From Takakia lepidozioides (taxonomy: Eukaryota > Streptophyta > Takakiopsida > Takakiales > Takakiaceae): a stretch of DNA of 64,000 bases. The position numbers and the translations under genes are program-made. Numbering within the stretch: the first letter of the stretch is position 1; every line of letters begins with the position of its first letter. Location: assembly GCA_030704615.1 (NCBI GenBank), contig CM060731.1:50220001-50284000 (forward strand). The letters are read 5' to 3'. The notes beneath the pieces are model-generated. The model made no database searches and was not told the origin of the DNA. It was given only the letters and a program-made list of their open reading frames with translations. Of the stretch, positions 19,508 to 31,213 are shown one piece after another.

Positions 19508-22500
19508 ACCATCGCTGTCCGCATGCGTGTTGCACATCTAGAGAGAGGACATGGCTCGGGAGCGACGATTTTCATACTAATGTTCAGGTCTCCGGAAAGG
19601 CAATCACATTCGTGATCACACCGTTTTTACGAGCCCATTCTTCATGTGCATCCGCACAATCTGGGTTAGAGTAGTGTTGGACTCTGACGGCAACCTGATA
19701 GTATTCGGGCAGTACAGATCACATCAGACTCTTTTTTTCTTTCATGCCGGACTGGCGGGGCAGAGCCATAAGGTATCCAAACGTGAAGGGTGTCAAACAA
19801 AATACATACATACATAAGTTGCATCTCACTCTGGAGAATCATGGCCCTGGGAGATTGGACGCGTGCAAGATTCCTCGAGATCACTGATACGTGTGCATGA
19901 CCAGCGATCGAAAGAGATAATTTACTCAACAGACAGAAAGGAGGAAGAAATGCGGAGGCAAAAAGAGGGCAAGATGGCCTCTCAACCAAGGCACCTAATC
20001 TGCACGGAGGTTCTTCTTGACCCACCAATGTAAGTTTTCGACATTGTAAAGGATGCTCTCTAATCTCTTGTCACCTATACTCCCGCCTGAACTCTGACCA
20101 GCTTTTTCATGGAACTTACTTGGAAGAAAGTTGTCGATAGTAGATCGTACAGCAGCTTCTACAACGGATAACAGTACAGTTTTGTTCTCTATGGTGAAGG
20201 CTGTTCAAATGCCTCCGGTGAATTCTGATTGACTCTTATAGTATAGTATTCTATGATCTCGATGGACAGCCTTGCATGACTGCAGTTCATTTCCACTTCT
20301 AGACTACCAGACTCAGGTTCAAACAGAGAGATGCCAGCGAAGTCGCCGACTGAAGTGGGTGACCATGGGAACCCTCTTGATCTGTCTTCAGCTATTACAC
20401 ACGAGCTTCAAATTAGGTCAAATGAACAGCAGACGTTGTTAGCATGGAAATAGCAGCTAGTAGCCACAAATGCTTACGTGAGCAGGGCGCCTGCGCCCCC
20501 CCATGTCCATGAATGTATTTCGTCCTCAGTCAACCATGCCTGGAAGAATGCTCTACATTCCAACTTCCGCCCGTGGAGGACTCAATCGTGGGTGTTACCG
20601 ACAGTAAGAATCTGATTCGTTTTCTGGAGGAAATGGGTATTCTCTTCCTTCCGTTCCGCTGTCAGACTCGGGAGATCCTAGAAGGAGGCCGCATCGGCCA
20701 CTGCTTAACCCGGTCTATTCGGACGATGCTCAGAGAGTGGAAAATCTAGCTGCATCTTTCTGCCCGTGGCTGGAGCACATGATCCAAGATGAAGAGGCGG
20801 ATCCAACTCCAGTTCTGGCTCGACAGGAGGGCTCTTCAGCGAGCTGGGTAATGAGTAAGGGTGGTGAATGACCGGCTCCTGAAAACAACAATTATGAGAT
20901 GGTGGATGCTGTACTCTTGTGTGAACGACTTGGAGCCTTCAGGAAGTCTCCATAGACCATGACGGACTAACAGTGGGTGGCATGGATGCCCAGAATTTGA
21001 CTACTTATTGGATCCTGTCTCCTGGTCGCAACGCCATGATATGGTTCGATGTGCACAGACTGCGTACTTACATGCCTCCCTGTTGGGGCAAGAACCCGGC
21101 CCCTCGTTGGTGGGGTTCATTTGGCATTAGGACAGTTTCAAGTGTGAGGTGCCCGTGTGGTGAGTTTGTCTCTCAACATGGATCGCACATCCTGGCCAGA
21201 CTGAGGATGGAGTAGATAGAAGATATAATCTTTAAGGCAACCAGATACTGCTAATTGACATCGATATTCGCACTTGATAAATGCATTTCTGTTGGATTGG
21301 ACAACTACAAGCAGCATGTCTAACATAAATTCAAGTATGCGACCATGCTCTCTGATAGGTTGAAGCTAGAAGGAGAGGTTTTTGTGGACTCACTTAGGAC
21401 TGCTTCACCCCTTGTTTTATTTGAGAATCGTTTGAAACCAGATAATGAGTATTGACAGCTGTGCATAGTCATTGAGTGTAGGCCAAATACAGGGGTGGTA
21501 AGCTTGAGAAGATCACTCCACTGCTGTTCTCCTCAGGTATGTTTGCTAGTGCTTGGAGATATTCCAATGTTTGGGCCCCCTTGGTGTGGGCTTCCTACTC
21601 ATGCTACTGGGTGTGAGCCATTCCTGCATGCTACATTTCTTGCAATAGGACTGGCACAAGACTTGCCTCCATGTTTTGTTTGGCAAGAAATTGCTAGTTA
21701 CTCTACCATGTACCTAAGCATGACATCAATTGTTGTCCTGTTGCTCAAACTGCTCAATTGCAAGCGGAAAATTCATCCCTGCCCACAAGGCCAACCTTGC
21801 CAGTCAGATGGCAAAGAAATTTGAAGATGAGAACAAGTAATTACTCAAGAAAGTGGAGGAGTTGACTGAGGAGCTGAAGCCCAGGAAGTCACAGCCACTC
21901 ACACTGAATGTACTGCAGAAGAGTGTACAAGCATCCACCATACTACCTGTGCTAGCTCCAGTGAAATGGTTAGACCTCCACCCTGCAAAACTTTGGTGGT
22001 AGTTCAATTACCAATTTGTTGGTGTTTAATGCAAGTACTGTGAAGAAGAGGTTAATGTCAATCAGATAATCCTACAGGGTTGTGTTGGTCACATGGCATG
22101 GTGATAGTTATATGTGCCAACATAGTGGGGTTGAAGCTAGCTCTGGGTGGCCTGCTGAGCCGGGTGTTTGCTGGCTAACAGTATAAGGCCTCGTGATGTT
22201 GGTGATGACCATAGAGTATCAGATACCCACCCACTTGCCCTCTGGCGCATTCAGTTTGGAGGGGGGTCTCCTCCAGAATCCGCAAGCGGTAGTGGAGACC
22301 ACTGCAGATGTGCACAATGTAGGCATGTTAGCTGGCAACTCCAAAGTGCATGAGAAAGCAGCACTTCATTATGGTCCAGTATCTGGAGGTTACAGCACAG
22401 ATTGTAGTAGAGAGAAAAGGAGACCCTTGGGCATGTTAGCCACCGTCTCAATCAATCAGCCTACCTGTGGGTATGGCGAGTGTGCAGGGGTTTTCTTCTC

Positions 22501-25500
22501 AGCTGGTTCAGCCACTCTAATCTGACATGACAGATCCTGTCACCAATGGGCTGCTGAATCCAGGGACGGAATCGCCATACTATTTCCAGGAAACTTGTGA
22601 TGCTCTTGAGACAGGCCTTAATTCCACTGTGAAAGCCAAAGAACTAGAGTATATTGAGGAGAAGTGGCTGGAAAGTTTTGCAGAATATTTGAAATCCTTA
22701 AGACTTGGTTGGCGCACTTTGGAGATTGTTTGAAAGTGCCTGCAAATGTGGGGCTGGTGTAAACACCTGATGTATATCTCACACAGCCTGGGTCAGTCCT
22801 GGGGAAATGATGTGCAGTATCTTCAAGCAGGAAGTGCAATTAGGATATCCACTGGGTTTGCAAGCTCAGTTGTACTCATTGCTGGGGATTTTTTTTTCTT
22901 TGGATGTCATCAGAATACCATCTGCTGCAAGAGAAGAGCAGGATTCATGAGCCCATAAGCAAGTGAGCATGCAATCCATGAGCTCTGACTCATGATGCAC
23001 CCTGAAAATCATGAGCAGAGGCTGATGATTCTCCCAAAATCGTGAGCACAGGCTCACAGACTCAGTGTTCACTCACAGGCTCATGGGTGGAGGCTCACGA
23101 ATTAGATTTTCCCCATCCGGTCTGAGGGTCTTCAGGTGTGTCCACAATAACTGGGATGTTTTCTGGTCAAAATTGGACTTTTGAGGGCAAGGAAAGGCAC
23201 GCCCTTGGTACTAGCCAGTCTAAATAAACTAGGTGTAACTGCTGTGAAGATTGCAAACTCACCAGGCAGGATATCGATCAACTTCAATGTGCATCTGCAT
23301 TGTCACAGTTATAATCCGCTTCTCATTCACCCCCGGAACGCTCCAAAGTTAATCAATAAGACATGAGTGCATGCAGCCTCCTGCAGGAAATCCGATCACT
23401 TCTTACATGGCCTGACAGATGCCCATGAAGCTCACTGCTGCCATCAGAAAGAGAGAACTTCACATTAGCTGCGTTAGTCCACACAGATAGAAAACCACTC
23501 CTTTTGACGATTCTGGTGAATTTACAATGTGACAAAAAGAAGCAGCTAACAATTATCAAATGAGACTTAGGCCTTTCAAATTACAAACAACAAGGGTGTC
23601 TCTTCGTCTGTACAACACCTGCAGTAAAGATGAAAGCATCCCCAAAGAGGCAGTTCCTCGAGCTCCAACCTCAGAGAAGCCCACTACAAAGCGCTGCCTG
23701 TTGAAAGAACCGTTCTCTTGCAGCATACCAAAGCCTAGATAGACATTTGACAGACTTCCAGCCAAAGCAGGAGAAACTGGTATAATGGATGCACCATTCC
23801 GGCCAATCGCACTGCACTCACGCATGAGCACGCCTGCTGTTCCCATGCCAAAAGCAAGACTGAATAGGCGCACTTCCTACTGCCATCCCTCTTCCAACCC
23901 CGCAAGCTCGAATCCTGGCGAGAAGAAGACAAACCTTCCACCACACCTCCTTCCACCACACCTCCAACCCACAAATTTGTACGAATCCTGGCGGGAAGAA
24001 GACAACTTTGGGTGTATGCTAAAATGCAACTACCAGACTTACTAATAGAAAACACAAACTGAGGTTACCTGATTAGGGGGAGATTAGGGGCGGTATCTTC
24101 AGAACTCGAGATGGATTGCACTTCAGAGGGCTCCTGCATCTCTAACCTCCTTCATTACCGCCTTTGCACCCTCACGATCAGCATCTGATTGTTCACTGAG
24201 GTGCCCAGTATTAGTAGCTAAGTTGGATGCAGTGTCCATTCCAGAGGTAGTTCAATGATTCATGGCTGATTCTGACCAGAAAAGAGTCCCTTGTTTTGTA
24301 GTTGGGAGAGGGAGGGGCTAACTGGTCGAACACGAGTGCAGTGAATCTCCGATATCTGAGCTTCTGGAGCTGCAAGCAACCCAGTATAGAAGTTTCAGTT
24401 CACGAACTGTGGGTGTGGTGAGAGGTGGAATGGACTTGGGCATAAAGACATGGATGCGCCTCATCAGCCACGCGGGAAGCGTGAGAGCCTACCTGCCAAG
24501 CCCAAGGCTCTTGAGTTTCATCAAGTACATGGAAGGTGCAATGGCTCTCAAGCGAAGCAAAATCAATGAGCTATAGTTATTAAATTCAGTTACTGGGTAC
24601 TGTTCGGAGTCCAGTTTAACCTAGATAATGACTGAAATCACCTGGAAAAGGGACTGCGGTTTTATCATACATGGGTGGAATCCATATGAACTGCAAGGAT
24701 GGGTGTATTTTCGTTGAGGATATGACACCTGCAGTGAAGAATGAAGTAGCCCCTTGGCACAGAAACACTATTTCTGATTGCAACAATCTTCTGAATCCGG
24801 AATGACGCACTGTTTGGCCAAAGGTCATATTGTGAGAAGCCATGCATGTGGGTGAGACCATAGAGTGTTCAATGTCACTTCATGTCAGTTTGACAGCTTC
24901 GAACGCTCCAAGGATACTACTAACACTAATTATTCTAACAGTCCATTTCAGAATCTAGTAAGTGGACAATATGGCAGATTTGAAGAGTGCCTTCGCACAC
25001 TGTTTACTGTCAATTTAAGATATTTCTCATTGGAAAGTATACATTACGTTACTAATAGTCGGATTTCTGCATCAACGATTACTAGGCAGAATTATCTGGA
25101 ACATATTTAGCAGCTTAATGTTCCAAGTTCTATCATAGAAAGCTAGTAAGCCTTGAGGTAGAAACCCTATTGATCAGGCTTCCAACCTCCTTGTCCGTGC
25201 TATGGTGAGCCAAAGAATTTATAGAACTCCATGATGAATTGGACTGCAAGTGGGTATAGGCGCGAATCTGCAGCTTTCAAGTGAGTCTTGTTGGAAGTCA
25301 ATTCTAACATTCATCAAGTCATATGACGAATCTTGAAGGGACACAACTGTTAGACAAAAAGTTGTGATCTGTGTGAGTTAGACCTATTGGCTGTATCAAT
25401 AGTCAAAACTGTTTATATGTCTTAAAGTGAGCACACGCTCACTATTGTAACATCTTCTTCATTATCAATTACAAGTCACTCTCTCTCTCTCCATAAATTT

Positions 25501-25897
25501 TACAAGTCTGGGCTCAGATCCGGCCAGCGGCATGAATATTGTCATACATGTAACCCAAAACTTAATGCACTATGACAGTTTTCGAACTCCTTGGCATGCC
25601 CCAGATTGGCCTCCATTGTCGTAGAGGTATGAAGGCAGTAGATCAGGCACTAAACGTGAGATGTACAGACTTCACAATCACATTTTCGCACTCAGTGTGC
25701 CGTGCATTCTCCTCTATGAAGTACTTATTCGTCTGTAGCTCGTAAGTGAGCATTTGAGGAGCAATGCCCTGGGTGGCGTCCACCCACTGTACAAACAACG
25801 CCATCGATTCTCCTTTGTGAGCATTGTAGGTCGTCCGATGCCTTCAGGTGACCATTGTCGTAGATTTACACGGTACAGCTACACCGCAACATGGCGT
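19508..25897. other. Long unassigned region with decayed frames
   Basis: Over 6 kb with no gene I can support. Short frames look like worn coding DNA: on the plus strand near 21768-21980 a Lys/Glu-rich stretch with a stop, and near 22193-22525 a 110-codon frame. On the minus strand at 23556-23873 a 105-codon frame begins with FSLAFGMGTAGVLMREC. None matches a family I know. At 22960-23100 short TGAGCCTGTG/CATGAGC-type motifs recur. A CT-rich tract lies at about 25480. Confidence 0.5.
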
Positions 25898-26200
25898 TCA
25901 CAAACGTGACAAGCCTCTTCCACCAGGAAAGTAGTCGACCACCAATGGCACCGAATATGTTTTCTTGGCATTGTGTCGCGAATCCTTCTTAGCGTCCCTT
26001 TTAGGGCTAGATGCAACAGTGGACCTGATGGAGTCGACTTCGTCGGAAGCAGGGGACGTGCGAGCAGGACCCCCGAGGCTACGCTTCATCCATCTCAAAG
26101 AGGCTCGAACCTTGCTCTTGAAAGGATTTCTCTTCACGGAATCGTGAGCAGCATTGTGCATGCTGGAGTCTGCGACGGTTTTCTCCATGGCGCTCGACAT
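25898..26200 (-). CDS. Small basic hypothetical protein (100 aa)
   Basis: An ATG-started minus-strand frame encodes a Lys/Arg/Ser-rich protein with an ordered C-terminus (KKTYSVPLVVDYFPGGRG). It has no known domain, no membrane segment and no clear partner nearby. It could be a small gene or a chance frame. Composition is not of low complexity, which slightly favours a gene. Confidence 0.3.
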   Translation of the reverse strand: MSSAMEKTVADSSMHNAAHDSVKRNPFKSKVRASLRWMKRSLGGPARTSPASDEVDSIRSTVASSPKRDAKKDSRHNAKKTYSVPLVVDYFPGGRGLSRL

Positions 26201-27191
26201 GTTTCTTCGACTTCTGACAGAACTCTAGGGAGAAACTTCAGCTGGTATCTATCTGTAAGGTAATGTGAGTCTTAGATCAGCGAGAGAATAGTCTTCTCAG
26301 CAGGCCCAAATATGACAGAGAGAGAGTGGCACAAAAGAAAGTCACAACAGCAATGTACTGTCGACTAAGAATGCAATGGGTGGACTCTTGCTCAATCTCT
26401 ACGTAACCAGGTGATCGAATGTGCGTGAAAGAATTGCCCAGACTGAGACTGCTTTATCGAGTTGTGGTTGTGTGTACAAAAGCTTTGCAAGCCCAGTAGA
26501 TATAGGCAACAGATCCTCACTCAGAAGCTTGGGCAGGAAGGGGCAGCAGAGGTGGGGCCGACCCAATGACTAGACGGAGACACGCGTTTTTCGAGGACTT
26601 GAAACAGAGCTCAACGGCTTGGGCTGCAAGACAACTGAGGTGGGGCCTAGTGAGCTCGCCGCCAACTGACAACTGGACCATGCTGCCTGACAACGCAAGG
26701 CCGATACCGCCTCGTGCCCATTCTGACGTCCCTCCACGCAAGACCTGCAGCCTTGCAGTCGCCCACCCTCCCTTCTTGGCCTTTGACTCCCTTCTCCACC
26801 ATCGCTGACTGGGCCAGCGCTGCCTTCTCTAATTATTTTACTGCTCCCCATGTGTGCTTGCCACCCAAGCTCCGTGGCCTCTCATTTTAAGATAATAGGG
26901 TCTTCAATGGGCACCTGCAATGTGGCCGGTGGGCCCCGCGCACGGACGCCCGGCTCCCCAGCACCCCGTCCGCCGCGCGACCAGTCCCCCGCCCACGAGT
27001 CCGCTGCCCTCCAATCTGCCAGTCCGCCAGTTTGCCCGCCAGTCCGGTGCTGGCCAGTTCCCTGCTATCCAGTCCGCTAACGGCGCAGGATCGCCACCGT
27101 CCATTCCCATAACCCATTCGAGCCCTCCATTTTTAGGGCTGCGAAAATGGCAATGATCTTCCCACCAAATCCCGGCCGCTCTCTTTTGATG
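26201..27191. other. Unassigned GC-rich stretch
   Basis: No gene recognised. The part from 26920 to 27070 is notably C/G-rich with CCAGTCCG-type repeats, giving overlapping frames in several directions that look spurious. Confidence 0.4.
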
Positions 27192-27531
27192 GTTGTAGTA
27201 CGCATACGTATCGCTACACAACTACATCACTGTCCAAACCACACCACACATATATGCACAATAAAGTCGGTCGCACAGGCTCAACTTGAGAGAGATGAGC
27301 TGCGCGACTGACGCTCTCGTGAAGATAAGACGGTTCAGGTGTCAAACTAAACTTGACACCTGATTTAACACTTGACCTAAATCCAAGTGTTAAATACAAA
27401 TAACTAGCTTTATTCTAGTTAGTTTCACACTGTGCTTATTTAACTTGACAGTTGTCGTGCGCATACGTATCGCTACACAACTACATCGCTGTCCAAACCA
27501 CACCACACCACACATATATGCACAATAAAGT
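27192..27531. repeat. X-R-X structure: 184-bp repeat flanked by ~78-bp direct repeats
   Basis: X copies lie at 27192-27267 and 27451-27531, contain GCATACGTATCGCTACACAA and end in GCACAATAAAGT. They directly flank repeat R (27267-27450). R recurs once more at 36467-36650 with about five differences, mostly transitions. On the minus strand R starts TGTCAAGTTAAATAAG. R may be what remains of the LTRs of element E. Confidence 0.6.
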
Positions 27532-27802
27532 AGTCTGCCACAATCGCCCTCCTAGCTGGTGGATAGGTCCCTCTAACTCCAGATAGCTACAAGATGTAAT
27601 AGCCACAGCCGTACTAAGTCCTCTATCACTATCCCTATTGTACTCAAACTCTATTGACCAAGAGGCCGGGTACAAGAGTAGCCCCATTGTTAGTCGTCGT
27701 CTTGCAATCTGTGAACTTGAGCCAGGATCTCGTGTGTTCAAGGTCTCCTAGTAGCTTGGCCTTGCATTTCTTGTTAGCCTCCTATGGTTGTATCCACTCC
27801 CA

Positions 27803-30046
27803 CTATCCAATGCATTGTGGACATAACCAATCCCCATCCGGAACCATCTCAAGAGGTGGAGTCAAGCATCCCATATGCCAACCTCTAGAGCATCGATCAC
27901 ACACCAGCATGATGGTTGCCTCTTTAGCAGACCCACACAACATGCACCTCAAACTTGCAGATACCGCTGCCAGATTTGGGTCAATCCTGCCATCGACATT
28001 CGGAAGGTGACATGGCGCACAATTACGCACATGGTCCTTCCAAGTTATGCCATCCCGACCCTCCAAGACCAAGACGCCTGAGGGCAAGACCTCTCGAACC
28101 CTCAAAATAACACGTCCTACAGTCACATCCAAGGTCGTAGGAGCAGTCTGCTGCAGATAGATATAGTCACCAGGGTTGAATCTCCGAACCCCAGGACGAT
28201 AACCCCCACCACGTATGGTAGCATACCTCAACGTATCACGGTGTTGTGCAATGGCAAGGTTTTCGAAAGCCATGGGCATGACTTTCTTGAACAACTCTGC
28301 ACGCTGCTCACATGCACGTGCCCACATGTCCGGATCGTCAAGGTTAAGAACTGTAGCAGCTTCCCTGCGAATGGATGTAGGCAAATCCGGCTCTCGGCCA
28401 AAGAGAAGAAAGTATGGTGAGAAGGAGGCAAGTGATGCTTGCTTGCTGAACCTGTAGCCCATGGCTAACCAGAGTAACTGAAGGTCCCAATCTCCTAGGT
28501 GTCCCTTCTGCAAGCCATACTTGCGCAAACCCCTCTTTACTGTCTGAACAACTCTCTCTGCCAAGCCATCGGCCTCAGGATGATCCCGAGAAGTGGTGCG
28601 GTGGTCTATCAAGGCCTTGTCACACAAAGCCTGAAACTCCCCCAAGAACTCTCTCCCTTCGTCCGTGAGTACCTCAGCTGGAGCACCGAATCGGCTAAGC
28701 ACACAATCCAAGAATGCATACGCAGCTCCCTCACTAGCCTTATCAGGCAATGGAACCAACTCAATCCACTTGGAGAAGTGCTCCACCATCACCAACACGT
28801 ACTTGTTGTGGCGCATGGTCAGTGGCAACGGCCCTGCGAAGTCAAGACTCCACCTGTAGCCCAATCCCATGATCGGAAGAGGGTGCAATTGTGGAGTAGG
28901 GGCGTTGAATGAAGCACGCACCCTGTCACACACCATGCACCTAGCCACAAATTGTTGCACCTCTGTGTGCATACCACGCCACCAATACTGCCCCTGCAGT
29001 AGGCTATGAGTGCGTCGCACTCCAAAATGCCCCAACTCCTCGTGGGCATGCCGCACTAACCGTGCCCGCTGTGTTGGGTGAGGCACAATCCTCACTCGAC
29101 CATCCTCCCACACTCGGAGCAGGTGTGTCCCCTCCCACTTGAACCTCTTGGCTCGTTGTAGGATCCGATCCCTCTCCTTGGTAGTCACAGTGGCTGCAGT
29201 GTCTCCAGTGCGGAGGTAGTCCAACACAACTGAATCCTCATGTATATCTTTGGCGCCACCTTGCTCATTGCTGGCCTCAGGGTCCTCAGACACTTGATCT
29301 ACAGTCATCCCTGTTGCAGGTCCAACCTGGCCTTCCGCTGCCAAGATACACAGAAATGCAAATGTATGCCATCCGGGCACCATCTCCTCGTCCGTCTCAC
29401 CATGCCACCGAGCTCCAGTGTCATCCTGTTGGCTCGTGCATGGATTGCGACTCAACCCATCTGCATTGCGATTAACCAAACCTAGTCGATGCACAACCTG
29501 AAAGTCATATTCTTGAAGAATGATAGCCCACCGTGCAAGCTTCCCCGTAAGCTTGTCTGACTCCATCAACCACTTGAGTGGTTGGTGATCCGTGACAAGG
29601 GTGAAGAGATTGCCGTATAGATAGCACTTGAAGTGTGTCACGGCCCACACTGCAACTAAGCATTCTCCCTCATATGAGCTATACTTAGACTCTGCAACGT
29701 TGTTCGAGCGGCTAGCATAAGCCACTACGAACTCTCTTCCCTCATCATCCACCTGTGTGAGCACCGCTCCAAGCCCCAGCATGCTCCAATCTGTATGCAG
29801 CTGAAAAGGACGCCCCCTAATAGGCCGTCTCAAGATGGGCGCCGAGGTCAACCTCGCCTTGAGCTCTTGAAAAGCTTGTTCTTGCTCATCTTCCCACTGC
29901 CACTCCTGGTCCACCTTGGTCAGCTTGGTTAGAGCCTTTGCAATGGCATTAAATCCCCTAACAAACCGTCTATAATAGTTTGATAACCCCATGAAAGCTC
30001 GAACTCGGCTCACATCCGTGGGGCGTGGAACCTGTGCAATGGACTC
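27803..30046 (-). CDS. Element E RNase H - integrase - PHD finger polyprotein
   Basis: This is a frame of more than 735 codons, in the same frame as RT but separated from it by one TAG (30056). It starts with the Ty3 connection (RAFMGLSNYYRRFV) and RNase H (FQLHTDWSMLGLGAVLTQ, YEGECLVAVWAV, LVTDHQPLKWL). Integrase follows: HHCC (HEELGHFGVRRTH to CMVCDRV), catalytic core (SLDFAGPLPL, VLTDEGREF, DHPEADGLAERVVQ) with D, D and E all present, and a C-terminal RFNPGDYIYLQQ part. The last ~50 residues form a complete C4HC3 PHD finger. Integrase inserts the cDNA. The PHD finger, which normally reads histone H3 tails, sits where chromoviruses have a chromodomain and could guide integration. The frame itself is uninterrupted. 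Confidence 0.88.
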   Translation of the reverse strand, partial: ESIAQVPRPTDVSRVRAFMGLSNYYRRFVRGFNAIAKALTKLTKVDQEWQWEDEQEQAFQELKARLTSAPILRRPIRGRPFQLHTDWSMLGLGAVLTQVDDEGREFVVAYASRSNNVAESKYSSYEGECLVAVWAVTHFKCYLYGNLFTLVTDHQPLKWLMESDKLTGKLARWAIILQEYDFQVVHRLGLVNRNADGLSRNPCTSQQDDTGARWHGETDEEMVPGWHTFAFLCILAAEGQVGPATGMTVDQVSEDPEASNEQGGAKDIHEDSVVLDYLRTGDTAATVTTKERDRILQRAKRFKWEGTHLLRVWEDGRVRIVPHPTQRARLVRHAHEELGHFGVRRTHSLLQGQYWWRGMHTEVQQFVARCMVCDRVRASFNAPTPQLHPLPIMGLGYRWSLDFAGPLPLTMRHNKYVLVMVEHFSKWIELVPLPDKASEGAAYAFLDCVLSRFGAPAEVLTDEGREFLGEFQALCDKALIDHRTTSRDHPEADGLAERVVQTVKRGLRKYGLQKGHLGDWDLQLLWLAMGYRFSKQASLASFSPYFLLFGREPDLPTSIRREAATVLNLDDPDMWARACEQRAELFKKVMPMAFENLAIAQHRDTLRYATIRGGGYRPGVRRFNPGDYIYLQQTAPTTLDVTVGRVILRVREVLPSGVLVLEGRDGITWKDHVRNCAPCHLPNVDGRIDPNLAAVSASLRCMLCGSAKEATIMLVCDRCSRGWHMGCLTPPLEMVPDGDWLCPQCIG
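27806..27960 (-). other. PHD finger at the integrase C-terminus of element E
   Basis: The spacing CMLC - 11 residues - CDRC - 4 - H - 2 - C - WLCPQC fits the PHD consensus exactly. The conserved Trp two residues before the last Cys pair (DGDWLCPQC) is present, and LTPPLEMVPDGDWLCPQC resembles host chromatin readers. Confidence 0.85.
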
Positions 30047-30055
30047 TACCTTAGT

Positions 30056-30775
30056 CTACTGTACCCCCAATCCTCCAGGATATATCATGTGACCCAGATA
30101 CTCAATTTGGTTGTGGAAAAACTTGCACTTTCCCGGATGTAACTTCAATCCGTGCGCCCTCAAGCGCTCAAATACCCCCTGAAGGTGTCGCTCATGCTCC
30201 TCCACCGTAGCACTAAAGATGATGATGTCATCTATGTAGCACCGAGCAAACTCCACCCCTGCTAGAATCCTGTCCATGACTCTTTGAAACTCAGCAAGAG
30301 TGTTTTTAAGCCCAAATGGTAAGAACCGCCACTGGTATAGATCCTTCCCGTGCTCATTGATCCCCCAGAATGTCGTCTTTTGCTTATCCGCCTCCTTGAT
30401 CGGCAACTGGTGATATCCGGATCGTAAATCCAACGTGCTAAAGACCTTGGCATGCCCAATGGCATCAAAGATCTCCTCTGGTGTCGGCATGGCATACCTA
30501 TCGGACTTGGTCTGACGATTTACAGGCCGGTAATCACCGCACATACGTCTCTCCGTCCAATTGCCATAGACATCCTTCTTGGCTGGCATCACTGTGGCTG
30601 AAGCATACTCTCCCCCAGATAGCTCCACCAAACCAGCCTCCCAAAGGTCCTGAGTTCTCATCTGAATCAAGGACCTCTCCATGTCACTGTATCTATAGGG
30701 TCTCCGAAAGATTGGCGTGTCAGTAGCCAATTCAATGCGAATCTCTTGACCCTTCAGTGCTCCTAAGTCCTTCAA
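30056..30775 (-). CDS. Element E reverse transcriptase
   Basis: A 239-codon frame holds RT blocks in order: ASATVMPAKKDVYG, MCGDYRPVNRQTKSD, FSTLDLRSGYHQLPI, WRFLPFGLKNTLAEFQRVMD, the active site CYIDDIIIFS, and LHPGKCKFFHNQIEYLGHMI. The enzyme would make cDNA. It ends at an in-frame TAG. The RNase H/integrase frame continues downstream in the same frame, so the stop splits what was one polyprotein. Confidence 0.9.
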   Translation of the reverse strand: MKDLGALKGQEIRIELATDTPIFRRPYRYSDMERSLIQMRTQDLWEAGLVELSGGEYASATVMPAKKDVYGNWTERRMCGDYRPVNRQTKSDRYAMPTPEEIFDAIGHAKVFSTLDLRSGYHQLPIKEADKQKTTFWGINEHGKDLYQWRFLPFGLKNTLAEFQRVMDRILAGVEFARCYIDDIIIFSATVEEHERHLQGVFERLRAHGLKLHPGKCKFFHNQIEYLGHMIYPGGLGVQ

Positions 30776-31213
30776 ACTGAAGGCAAAGCAATTCCTGTAA
30801 GCCCTCAGGAACCACCGTATACGTTGTTTTTCTCCTCCGGTGACAATGGGTCCAACGTCAGGCTCCCAATTGTCCTCCGTGACTGCAACCTTGAGTCCAG
30901 CAAGCTTAGAGGTAGAAGATGCGTCCCGTGGTTGCTATGCTGCAACCTCTTGAGCAGTGACTAGTGTCTCCTCTGTCAGTGACAATGTCTCACCCTGCCC
31001 CATCATCCCATCCTTGAGGACCTCCTCAACCCGAGAAAAATCCCCAACCTGATCCATCACCGCCGCCTTGGCTACCAACTCCTTCTGAACCTCGAGCACC
31101 TCCCACGTGTGCCATGGATGCTGCCTACACCTCGTGGTCCTCACCTGCTCGCCCCACTCGCTGTCTGTACCGTCTCGGTAGGCAGGGAGACCATGAAGGG
31201 AAGTGTACTTCAC
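30776..31213 (-). pseudogene. Element E linker between methyltransferase and RT
   Basis: The frame 31213-30935 (92 codons, Glu/Val-rich, ending in a stop) and the DNA up to the RT start probably form the connector of the polyprotein. Stops and shifts between 30935 and 30775 are further decay. No domain is recognised. Confidence 0.4.
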
